Source: Streptomyces antimycoticus (GTDB lineage: Bacteria > Actinomycetota > Actinomycetes > Streptomycetales > Streptomycetaceae). Taken from it: a stretch of DNA of 64,000 bases. This document shows, piece by piece, positions 52,787-59,718 of this stretch; the first letter of the stretch is position 1; each line of letters begins with the position of its first letter. The position numbers and the translations under genes were made by a program. The notes under the pieces are model-generated. The model was given only the letters and a program-made list of their open reading frames with translations. It did not search any database and was not told where the DNA came from. The stretch covers positions 9,858,001-9,922,000 of the forward strand of contig NZ_BJHV01000001.1 in the NCBI RefSeq assembly GCF_005405925.1, in the 5' to 3' direction.

Positions 52787-54223
52787 ATGACCGCAAAGCT
52801 CTTTACGACGGAAGCGGTGCACACGCTTCCCGAGTTCGAGCAGCGGGCCCTGGGCATCGCCGACGCGCTCCGCGAGCGTGGCATCAGCGACGGCACCCGG
52901 GTCATGCTGAAGGCGGGCAACTCCGCCGGTTACGTGGGGGCCCTCCTCGCCCTGATGCACGTCGGCGCCTCGATCGTCATGGTCGACCACCAGGAGCGGG
53001 CGGAGGCGACACAGCGCATCTGTGACCGGGCCGGCGTCAAGATATGCGTGGTCGACGACGACACCCCGATGCCCGAGAGCGGCCCGGCCCGGGTCACCGT
53101 CTACGAACTGCTCGTGGCGGCCATGGACCAGGACCCCGCCGAGCGGCGGCTGTCCTTCGACACCTGGTGCGAGCTGCCCGACGGCCTGATCATGTGGTCC
53201 TCCGGGTCCACCGGCGAGCCCAAGGGCGTCGTCAAGACCGGGGCGAAGTTCCTGAAGAACCTGGAGCGCAACGCCGAACAGGTGGGCCACCGCTCCGACG
53301 ACGTGCTGCTGCCGCTGCTGCCCTTCTCCCACCAGTACGGGCTGTCCATGGTGCTCATCGCCTGGCTGGTCAAGTGCTCGCTGGTCATCGCGCCCTACCG
53401 GCGTCTGGACCGGGCGATGACCATGGCGGGCACCTGCGGGGCGACGGTGGTCGACGCCACCCCGGCCAGCTACCGCAGCATGCTCAACATGATCGGCCGT
53501 AAGCCCGCCCTGGCGGACGAGCTGTCCGGTGTCCGCATGTTCTGCAGCGGGGCGGCCCCGCTGGATCCCGGCCTGGTCGGCGACTACGTCAAGAAGTTCG
53601 GGCTGCCTCTGTTGGACAGCTACGGCAGCACCGAGGCCGGAAACGTGGCCTTCGCGACCGAGGACAACGTCGTCGCCTGCGGGCGGGCCGTCCAGGGGCT
53701 GAAGCTGCGGATCGTGGACGACGAGGGCTCGGCCCTCCCCTCGGGCGAGGTCGGGGAGATCCAGGTCCACTCGCCCGACCTGATGGAGGGTTACCTGGCG
53801 GACGACGGCACGGTGGCCCCCGTCGACCCGGCCAAGACCGACTGGTACCCCACCGGCGACTTCGGCTATCTCGACAGCGGGGACAACCTCTTCGTCCTCG
53901 GCCGGAAGTCCGCGGTGCACCGCAACGGCCACACGCTCTACCCCGAGATCATCGAGCACAAGCTGGCCGCGGGCGGCTGTCTTGTCAAGGTCGTGCCCGT
54001 CCCCGACGAGCAGCGCGGTTGCCAGCTGGTCTTCTTCGTGGAGGACGAGCAGCAGCGGGAGTCGCGGTTCTGGCGGGAGCCGATCAGCTCCCAGCTGCCC
54101 GCTTTCGAGCACCCCAACCGCATTCATGTCCTCGAGCGATTCCCCCTGAACCGCAACGGCAAGCCCGACAAGCGACAACTCGAGCAGCTGGCTCTCGACC
54201 TGGCACCCGGAGCGAACGCATGA
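52787..54223 (+). CDS. Adenylate-forming acyl-CoA ligase (starter-unit activation)
   Basis: 478 aa. AMP-binding motifs: MWSSGSTGEPKG (residues about 136-147), LDSYGSTEAG, YPTGDFGYLD and the catalytic Lys in NRNGKPDKRQ near the C-terminus. The N-terminus is shorter than in typical 500-550 aa ligases. It sits directly downstream of the loading PKS and overlaps the acyltransferase gene by ATGA, so the pair is translationally coupled. Inferred role: activation of the carboxylic-acid starter, probably as the CoA ester. If the product is an azalomycin-type macrolide the substrate would be 4-guanidinobutyrate. The sequence alone does not prove the substrate. Confidence 0.88.
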   Translation: MTAKLFTTEAVHTLPEFEQRALGIADALRERGISDGTRVMLKAGNSAGYVGALLALMHVGASIVMVDHQERAEATQRICDRAGVKICVVDDDTPMPESGPARVTVYELLVAAMDQDPAERRLSFDTWCELPDGLIMWSSGSTGEPKGVVKTGAKFLKNLERNAEQVGHRSDDVLLPLLPFSHQYGLSMVLIAWLVKCSLVIAPYRRLDRAMTMAGTCGATVVDATPASYRSMLNMIGRKPALADELSGVRMFCSGAAPLDPGLVGDYVKKFGLPLLDSYGSTEAGNVAFATEDNVVACGRAVQGLKLRIVDDEGSALPSGEVGEIQVHSPDLMEGYLADDGTVAPVDPAKTDWYPTGDFGYLDSGDNLFVLGRKSAVHRNGHTLYPEIIEHKLAAGGCLVKVVPVPDEQRGCQLVFFVEDEQQRESRFWREPISSQLPAFEHPNRIHVLERFPLNRNGKPDKRQLEQLALDLAPGANA

Positions 54224-55268
54224 CAGAGCCACAGGCGACAGAGCCCCAGATCGCAGAGGCCCAGACCGCCGAGGCCCGGACCGCCGAGCCCCGGGCAACG
54301 GAGTCACAGCCGGGCCGCACGGCGTTCGTCTTCCCCGGGATGGGGCCCTTCCGCTTCACCGACGTGGGCGAGTTCCTGCTGACCAATCCCCATGCCCGGC
54401 GCCGGCTCGCGATCGCCGACGAGGTGGTGGGGTACTCGGTGTTCGACCGGTACCGCCAGTCGGACGGCGACGAGGAGGGGCAGTACGCCGCCCACACCCA
54501 GATCGCCTTCCTGACCGTCTGCCTCTCCCTCGCCGACTGGGCCGAGGAGACGCTGGGCGAGAAGCCGGAGCTGTGCGCCGGACCGAGCTTCGGCCAGCGG
54601 GCCGCGGTCACCTACGCGGGGTCGCTGCCGTTCGAGGAGACCGTGCGGCTCACCGCCGAGCTGGCCCGCTGCGAGGAGGAGTACTTCGCGCAGGAACACC
54701 GTGAAGCGGTCACCCACTGCGTGATCCACACCCCCGAGGAGAGCCTTCGCAAGGCGCTGGGCGAGCTGGACGACGAGGGGGAGTGGCACGACGTCTCCGG
54801 CCACATCGACCAGGGCTTCTACCTCGTGTCCCTGCGCGAGCCCGTGCTCGACCGGTTCAAGAAGCGGATCGGCGACCTCGGCGGCTACAACATGTACACG
54901 ATGTGGCCGCCGGTCCACGCCCCTCGTTCGGCGACCTGCGTCGCAAGGCGGAGGAAGAGGTCTTCGGCGGCTTCGAGCTGGCCGACCCGAAGCTTCCGGT
55001 CGTCTCCGACCAGAACGGCGCGCTGCTGACCGAGGCGGAGGGGGTGCGCACCATGCTGCTCGACACCTTCAACTGCCCGATCCGCTGGCCGGACATGGTG
55101 GAGACGATGCGGGAGCAGGGCATCACCAAGGTCTGCATCTCGGGTCCGGACAACCTCTTCGGCCGGGTGAACAGCACCGGGGAGAACTTCGAGGTCCTGG
55201 CCATCGACGCCCGCAAGGCGATGCGCCCGCGTGTCCGTCAGAGGAGTGCTCGCCGGGCGCGGCGGTGA
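54220..55268 (+). CDS. Stand-alone acyltransferase (starter acyl to loading ACP), frameshifted
   Basis: ATG 54220 overlaps the ligase stop. About 349 aa after correcting one missing C at 54920-54923. FabD/AT-like fold: FVFPGMG near the N-terminus, a nucleophile elbow GPSFGQ where malonyltransferases have GHSxGE, a His in PPVHAPSFG at the HAFH position, and RWPDMVETM...GPDNLFGRV near the C-terminus. The changed elbow suggests a non-malonyl substrate. Inferred role: transfer of the starter from CoA to the loading ACP. About 33 acidic and Ala/Thr-rich residues precede the domain. The C-terminus is uncertain: the stop at 55268 is in the shifted frame, and the original frame stays open to 55392. 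Confidence 0.85.
54920..54923 (+). other. Frameshift: one C missing in a C run (acyltransferase)
   Basis: The upstream frame reads MWPPVHAPRSATCVARRRK, a nonsense tail ending at 55029. Adding one C gives MWPPVHAPSFGDLRRKAEE and continues to 55268. Confidence 0.85.
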
Positions 55269-55325
55269 CGGCCGTTCCGCCCCCGGCCACGGCCGGCCCC
55301 GGATCGTCGTCCGCCGTCTGATGGA

Positions 55326-55347
55326 GGCGCTGCCCTCGGGCAGCGCC
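55326..55347 (+). terminator. Perfect inverted repeat downstream of the starter-loading genes
   Basis: GGCGCTGCCC-TC-GGGCAGCGCC, a 10-bp perfect repeat (effectively 8 bp with a 6-nt loop), with an outer CCGCCG/CGGCGG pair. It lies 58 nt past the acyltransferase stop, a plausible end for the PKS-ligase-acyltransferase transcript. Confidence 0.55.
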
Positions 55348-55388
55348 CAGTCGGCGGTCGTCGTCCGTGGCACCGCCGCCCCTTCAAA

Positions 55389-55417
55389 TTGACTGATCGA
55401 TCTCGAAAGGTTAGTGT
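55389..55417 (+). promoter_or_regulatory. Promoter of the TetR gene, apparently leaderless
   Basis: -35 TTGACT (55389-55394), 17-bp spacer, -10 TAGTGT (55412-55417). The A of the ATG at 55424 is 7 nt after the -10, so transcription should start at or next to the start codon, and no ribosome site is present. The dyad-containing motif GACTGATCGATC (55391-55402) overlaps the -35 and spacer, a likely autoregulatory operator. Confidence 0.6.
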
Positions 55418-55423
55418 GCCGGT

Positions 55424-56032
55424 ATGGCACGGAGGAAGGAATTCGACCCCGAGGTCGCGCTGGACGCCGCGATGCGGCTGTTCTGGCGCAATGGCTACGA
55501 GGGGACGTCCACCAGCGACCTGGTGGACGGGCTGGGAATCGCACGGGCCAGTCTGTACGGGACCTTCGGGTCCAAGCGCGGGCTCTATCTGGCCGCGCTC
55601 GACCGCTTTCTCTCCGGCGCCGCGGCGCCGAGCCCGGCCGACATCCTGGCGTCGCGTGCGTCCGCCCTGGACGCCGTCCGGGATCTGCTGGAGACCAGCG
55701 CGGCGGACCCGAAACCGGGTACGCCCCAGGGCTGCTTCGCGGTCAACGCCACGGTGGAGCACGGGGATTCCGACCCCGAGATCTCGCGGCGCCTGGAGGG
55801 CAACCGAAGCCGCCTCGAGACGGCGCTCTACGGCGCGCTGCTGAGGGCCCGTGCGCAGGGCGAGCTGGCGCCCGGCGTCGATCCGAGTTCGGCGGCGACC
55901 ATGCTGGCCTCGCTCAACAGCGGCCTGAAGGTGCTGTCGTGTGCGGGCGAGAGCCAGCGCGACCGCATCACCACCACGGTCGACACCGTCATGGCGATGC
56001 TGACCTCCCCGGCGGCCGCCGTCACCGACTGA
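55424..56032 (+). CDS. TetR/AcrR-family transcriptional regulator
   Basis: 202 aa. N-terminal helix-turn-helix (residues about 9-55: FDPEVALDAAMRLFW, then GYEGTSTSDLVDGLG and ASLYGTFGSK) and a ligand-binding C-terminal half with GCFAVNATVE, a motif common in one TetR subgroup that keeps a Cys there. It lies between the PKS operon and an alpha/beta hydrolase in the same direction. The hydrolase promoter carries a related GACT-dyad, so the hydrolase is a likely target. It could instead mark the cluster boundary, with no role in the PKS. Confidence 0.9.
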   Translation: MARRKEFDPEVALDAAMRLFWRNGYEGTSTSDLVDGLGIARASLYGTFGSKRGLYLAALDRFLSGAAAPSPADILASRASALDAVRDLLETSAADPKPGTPQGCFAVNATVEHGDSDPEISRRLEGNRSRLETALYGALLRARAQGELAPGVDPSSAATMLASLNSGLKVLSCAGESQRDRITTTVDTVMAMLTSPAAAVTD

Positions 56033-56064
56033 CGGCGGCGCTCCGCGACCGCGCCGACGCGTAA

Positions 56065-56086
56065 GACACCCACATCTCTGGGTGTC
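56065..56086 (+). terminator. Hairpin after the TetR gene
   Basis: GACACCC-acatctct-GGGTGTC, a perfect 7-bp stem 33 nt past the stop, followed by CTGTGTTT. Probable terminator between the TetR and hydrolase genes. Confidence 0.5.
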
Positions 56087-56106
56087 CTGTGTTTGCCCTA
56101 ATTCAA

Positions 56107-56118
56107 GACTAATCAGTC
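56107..56118 (+). promoter_or_regulatory. Candidate TetR operator upstream of the hydrolase
   Basis: GACTAATCAGTC is an interrupted dyad (GACT/AGTC). Read on the other strand it is GACTGATTAGTC, matching 9 of 12 bases of GACTGATCGATC in the TetR promoter (55391-55402). It lies 18 nt before the hydrolase start codon. Confidence 0.45.
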
Positions 56119-56136
56119 CCGAAACAAGGAGGGCTC

Positions 56137-57021
56137 ATGCTTTTCGACCACCGTGGAGAACCCGTCCGCACCGGCCGCGCCGCCGTCAACGGCACCAAGC
56201 TCCATTACCGAACGGCCGGCTCCGGTCCGGTGGTGGTACTGCTGCACGGAGTGCCCAAGACCGGCTACCACTGGCGGCATCTGGTTCCGAAGCTGACGGC
56301 GCGGCACACCGTCGTCGTACCGGACCTCCGTGGTCTGGGCGACTCGGCCCGGCCCGCGGACGGATTCGACTGCGCCACCATGAGCGACGACATCGCCGAG
56401 CTCATGGCCCACCTGGGGCATGAGTCCTACACCGTCATGGGAGAGGACTGGGGGGCGGTGGTCGCCTACCAACTCGCCGCCCGGCACCGTGATCACGTCG
56501 AGGCGCTGGTGTTCGCGGAGGCGCTGCTGCCCGGCTTCGGCTTCGAGGACCACACCGCCCTGACCCACGAGAATGTCTCGGGCGGGATGTTCCTGTGGCA
56601 TCTGGGCTTCTATTTCCAGCCGGACGTACCCGAGATGCTGATCACCGGGCATGAGCGCGAACTCATCACGTACATGCTCAAGGACGAGCGCAGCTACCCC
56701 GACACCGCCACCGCCGACGCGATCGACGAGTATGTGCGCTGCTACTCCATGCCCGGCGGTATCCGCTCGATGCTGGCGATCTACCGGGCGATGCTCGTCG
56801 ACGCCGAACAGAACCGGCAAGCGGCGCGCACGATGCTGGACATCCCGGTGCTGGCGCTCGGTGGCGACGCGTTCATCGGCGAGCGGAACGAGACCCAGAT
56901 GCGGCTGCTCGCCCATGACGTCACCGGTCATGTCTTCCGGGCCGGACACGACCTCGCCGAGGAGGTGCCGGACGAGGTGGCCGATGTCCTGCTGCCGTTC
57001 CTGGCCGACCGGCTCGCATGA
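56137..57021 (+). CDS. Alpha/beta hydrolase, epoxide hydrolase/dehalogenase-like
   Basis: 294 aa, with AAGGAGG 7 nt before ATG. The oxyanion motif is HGVPKT (residues about 34-39). The nucleophile is Asp in GEDWGAVVAY (about 105), as in epoxide hydrolases and haloacid dehalogenases rather than Ser esterases. There is a Trp-rich cap with FLWHLGFYF, a third acid candidate in LGGDAFIG and the catalytic His in GHDLAEEVP. Soluble enzyme, substrate unknown. It is downstream of the TetR gene and probably controlled by it. A tailoring role in the PKS pathway is possible but not indicated. Confidence 0.88.
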   Translation: MLFDHRGEPVRTGRAAVNGTKLHYRTAGSGPVVVLLHGVPKTGYHWRHLVPKLTARHTVVVPDLRGLGDSARPADGFDCATMSDDIAELMAHLGHESYTVMGEDWGAVVAYQLAARHRDHVEALVFAEALLPGFGFEDHTALTHENVSGGMFLWHLGFYFQPDVPEMLITGHERELITYMLKDERSYPDTATADAIDEYVRCYSMPGGIRSMLAIYRAMLVDAEQNRQAARTMLDIPVLALGGDAFIGERNETQMRLLAHDVTGHVFRAGHDLAEEVPDEVADVLLPFLADRLA

Positions 57022-57072
57022 CCCGAGCCGCAGACGCGCCGGGGCCGGCCCTCCGCCTCCGTGCTCTCTTGT

Positions 57073-57087
57073 GGTGACTCGGGGTCT
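57073..57087 (+). promoter_or_regulatory. HxlR-type operator-like site, copy A
   Basis: GGTGACTCGGGGTCT lies directly upstream of the HxlR start and next to its ribosome site. The wider match to copy B (58045) is ACTCGG, then GTAGGAGAGTG at the same distance. It is a likely autorepression site. Confidence 0.5.
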
Positions 57088-57103
57088 GTAGGAGAGTGGC
57101 CCC

Positions 57104-57484
57104 ATGGGCACCAAGCAGTACACCGGCTCGCCCGAGGACGCCGATCTGATGCGCGCGGACTCCTTGGCGCGGGAGATCTTCGCGGATGTCGCCAACAAGT
57201 GGGCGTTCCTGATCATCGAGTTCCTCGGTGAACGCACCCTGCGCTTCAGCGAGTTGCGGAACGAGGTCGAGGGCATCAGCCACAAGATGCTCACCCAGAA
57301 CCTGCGCATGCTGGAGCGCAACGGCCTGGTCGAGCGGAAGGTGCACCCCACCGTGCCGCCCCGGGTCGAGTACACCCTCACCGAGGCGGGCCGGGCCCTG
57401 CGCGCGACGGTCGACGGCATGTGCGGCTGGACCCACACCTACCTCGGCCATATCGAGGACTCCCGGCGCCGCTTCGACGGCTGA
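57104..57484 (+). CDS. HxlR-family winged-helix regulator
   Basis: 126 aa. The family core is present: DVANKWAFLIIEFLGERTLRF, then FSELRNEVEGISHKMLTQNLRMLERNGLVERK (recognition helix) and the wing VPPRVEYTLTEAGRAL. The N-terminal redox-sensing Cys found in some members is absent; the only Cys is in GMCGW. GGAG is 9 nt before ATG. It is convergent with the RidA-like gene, whose promoter carries three more copies of the site found upstream of this gene. I infer that it controls itself and that gene. Confidence 0.9.
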   Translation: MGTKQYTGSPEDADLMRADSLAREIFADVANKWAFLIIEFLGERTLRFSELRNEVEGISHKMLTQNLRMLERNGLVERKVHPTVPPRVEYTLTEAGRALRATVDGMCGWTHTYLGHIEDSRRRFDG

Positions 57485-57508
57485 TCCGGGGGGCTGCTCA
57501 CCCTCGGA

Positions 57509-57547
57509 CCGCGTGGTGGCCCCGCCTCCCGCGGGGCCACCACGCGG
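57509..57547. terminator. Bidirectional terminator between convergent genes
   Basis: A perfect 17-bp stem (CCGCGTGGTGGCCCCGC and complement) with a 5-nt loop CTCCC, between the stops of the HxlR gene (57484) and the RidA-like gene (57565). Confidence 0.8.
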
Positions 57548-57564
57548 CCACGTCGGCGGCCACG

Positions 57565-57971
57565 TCAGTCGAGGACCGCGGTGGCTTCGATCTCGACCAG
57601 ATGCTCGGGGACGTCCAGCGCCGCGACCCCCAGCAGCGTCCCCGGCGGGACCGGGGTGACCCCCAGCTTCGCGGCCGCCCGGGCGGCCCCTCCAGGAACA
57701 GGGGCATCTTGTCGGGCGTCCAGTCGACGACGTAGACGGTCAGTTTCGCCACATCGTCGAAGGAGCCGCCGACCTCGGCCAGGGCGATGCCGATGTTGAG
57801 GTAGCACCGCTCGACCTGAGCGGCGAGGTCGCCTTCGCCGACCGTGACCCCATCGGCGTCCCAGGCGACCTGCCCGGCGATATGGACCAGCCTCGACCCG
57901 GTCGCGATCGACACCTGCCGGTACACCTCGATCTCCGGCAATCCGCCGGGGTTCACCAGGGTGATGGCCAT
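57565..57971 (-). CDS. RidA-like (YjgF/YER057c/UK114) protein, frameshifted
   Basis: About 135 aa after adding one G on the coding strand at the run 57687-57690. The start is ATG 57971. N-terminal PGGLPEIEVYRQVSIATGSRLVHIAGQVAWDADG, a central DDVAKLTVYVVDW and, in the shifted frame, VTPVPPGTLLGVAALDVPEHLVEIEATAVLD are typical of the family. The catalytic Arg of true imine deaminases (in PxRxxV) is not seen; the site reads PPGTLLGV, so it may not be a RidA-type deaminase. It has its own promoter region with repeated HxlR-like sites. Confidence 0.85.
57687..57690 (-). other. Frameshift: one base missing in a C/G run (RidA-like gene)
   Basis: On the coding strand GAG GGG CCG CCC reads EGPPGRPRSWG. 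Adding one G gives EGAARAAAKLGVTPVPPG, the conserved RidA C-terminal half. Confidence 0.85.
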
Positions 57972-58044
57972 GTGCTGCCTGCCTTCTCGTCTTGGGAGCC
58001 CATGGGCTCGCTTCCGCGGAGCCCAGGAGCGCGCGCTCTCTCTC

Positions 58045-58132
58045 GGTTACTCGGAAACCGTAGGAGAGTGACCTCTGACATGGAAGAACGCACTTTTCGG
58101 TGACTGGGGAACCTTTTGGTGACCGAGGAGCC
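58045..58132. promoter_or_regulatory. Three HxlR-type operator-like sites upstream of the RidA-like gene
   Basis: Copies: B GGTTACTCGGAAACC (58045-58059), C GGTGACTGGGGAACC (58099-58113), D GGTGACCGAGGAGCC (58118-58132). The consensus is GGTnAC, then six to seven variable purine-rich bases and CC. B and C are imperfect dyads. B also shares CTCTCT before it and GTAGGAGAGTG after it with copy A at the HxlR gene. The rest of this 184-nt gap contains no other gene I can support. Confidence 0.5.
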
Positions 58133-58155
58133 CGGGCAGCTCGCGGACTAACGGA

Positions 58156-59586
58156 TCAGGGGTTCAGGGGGAAGCTGACCGACCGGGACTTCTTCCACTC
58201 CTCGTGCTCCAGGTCCTTGGCCTCGGTGCCGTCCCCGTACAGGTCGGCCGAGCCGCTGTCGGTGATGACCTGGGCCCGGCCACCGGGAGCCGTGAGGTCG
58301 GGCACGTCCACCACGATCTCCCAGCCGCCCGGGTCGGCCGTCGGCAGGTCGAGCCGCTTGACCGGCTGGTGGCCGGCGACGCCGTCCCAGGAGTAGAGCG
58401 CGTACGGGGCGCTGTTGTCCTCGGCCGCCCAGGAGCCGGCCACGATCAGGTACTGGCCCTTGTCGTTGCGGCGGATGTCGCGCACGCTCAGGCCCCCGAG
58501 GTCGAGGGTGATCGGGTCGCCGAAGGTGGCGTGGGTGTCCTTGTCGCTGCCGGACCTGGCCAGCTCGTCGGCATTGGTGACCGGGACCAACAGCGCCTCG
58601 CCGCCGTCGGCGGGCGGCACCAGCGGCGCCCGGAAGCCGAGGTATGCGGTGGAGCCGGAGCCGGGCGCGAACTCCAGGCCCTCGACGTTGAATCCGTCGA
58701 TCTGCTTGGGCACCTGGCCGTCCGCGGTGCCCTTGGCGAAGCCGAGCCGGTCTCCGTTGGCCTTGTCCCAGTCCACCAGGTCCTCGCGCAGGCCCTGGTA
58801 CGAGCCGCCGACCTCGAGCTCGGTGTCGGCGCCCGAACCGGAGACGGTGGTGGTGAAGAGGGTGAAGCGGTCCTCCTTCGGCTCACCGTCCTTGTTGTTG
58901 CCCAGCGAGCCGGTCCAGTAGATGGTGTCGCCGACGCGGGCCGCGGCCTCGATGTCGATCTCCTTGTCGACATCGAGGTCGGAGCTGACGTCCCAGGTGC
59001 GCACCGGCGCGCCGGAGGAGTCGCGGCGGTACAGGCGCAAGATGTTGGACTCGTCGTCGGCGACGACCATATAGCCGTCGCCGACGTCCACGGCGGCGGA
59101 GGAGTCGCTGGAGCCGGTGAGGTAGCGGGTGTCGGTGGCGTTGCCCACGGCGCCGGAGGCGGCGTAGTGCAGGGTGGTGGTGGCGCTCTTGCCGCCGAGG
59201 CCGTTCACCTTGAGGGTGAGGTCGGTGTAGCCCTTGCCGCGCGCCCGGACGGCCACCTCGCGGGTGGCGCCGGTGCCGGTCACCGTGACGTCCCCGGTCT
59301 TGGCGACCGAGCCGTGGGTGGTCGCGGTCGCGGACACGGTGAGCTCGTCCGCGTCGGCGCCACTCTGGCCGACCTTCACGGTCACCGTCGGGTCGCCGGT
59401 GGCGCCGACGGCGCCGGACAGGTACGAGGTGGCCGGTTTGATGGTCGGCGTGCCGTAGTCCGCGTTCCCGGCCACCGCGGAGGCCGGGAGTGCGGACAGC
59501 GTCGTGGCGCCGGCCACCAGCGCCAGCGCGGCGGCGTGGACGACCCGGCGGGTACGGCGCGGGGGAGCGGCATGGAACGGGACCAT
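58156..59586 (-). CDS. Secreted DUF3616-like protein
   Basis: 476 aa from ATG 59586, with AAGGG upstream; the open frame extends further 5' but that part is not protein-like. A signal peptide is evident (RRTRR, then AALALVAGATTLSALPASAVAG). Residues about 45-150 resemble an Ig-like repeat. The C-terminal part has repeated beta-propeller-like segments with IDIEAAARVGDTIYWTGS and GFNVEGLEFAPG, which I associate with DUF3616. Exported, function unknown. Its stop lies 24 nt beyond operator copy D. No link to the PKS is evident. Confidence 0.85.
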   Translation of the reverse strand: MVPFHAAPPRRTRRVVHAAALALVAGATTLSALPASAVAGNADYGTPTIKPATSYLSGAVGATGDPTVTVKVGQSGADADELTVSATATTHGSVAKTGDVTVTGTGATREVAVRARGKGYTDLTLKVNGLGGKSATTTLHYAASGAVGNATDTRYLTGSSDSSAAVDVGDGYMVVADDESNILRLYRRDSSGAPVRTWDVSSDLDVDKEIDIEAAARVGDTIYWTGSLGNNKDGEPKEDRFTLFTTTVSGSGADTELEVGGSYQGLREDLVDWDKANGDRLGFAKGTADGQVPKQIDGFNVEGLEFAPGSGSTAYLGFRAPLVPPADGGEALLVPVTNADELARSGSDKDTHATFGDPITLDLGGLSVRDIRRNDKGQYLIVAGSWAAEDNSAPYALYSWDGVAGHQPVKRLDLPTADPGGWEIVVDVPDLTAPGGRAQVITDSGSADLYGDGTEAKDLEHEEWKKSRSVSFPLNP

Positions 59587-59718
59587 CGTGAGCAACCCTT
59601 CGTCAGCTGCGGGGCCGGTCGGCGGACCGGCACTCCACCGTGACAATGGATCATTTACATGGCGGGTGCATGAACAACCCCCGAACACACACCACTTCCG
59701 GTCCAGGGGCCGCCGCCG

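Noticed and set aside
58080..58102. Seven-codon ORF (MEERTFR) next to operator copies B and C
   Set aside because: Too short, no downstream gene on that strand, probably chance.
58204..59643. Plus-strand frame of 479 codons opposite the DUF3616-like gene
   Set aside because: Val/Gly/Ala-rich shadow with no motif; the minus strand has a signal peptide and family motifs.
59587..59718. PHO-box-like GTTCATG motif upstream of the DUF3616-like gene
   Set aside because: Only one imperfect half-repeat is present; the second direct repeat expected of a PhoP site is missing.
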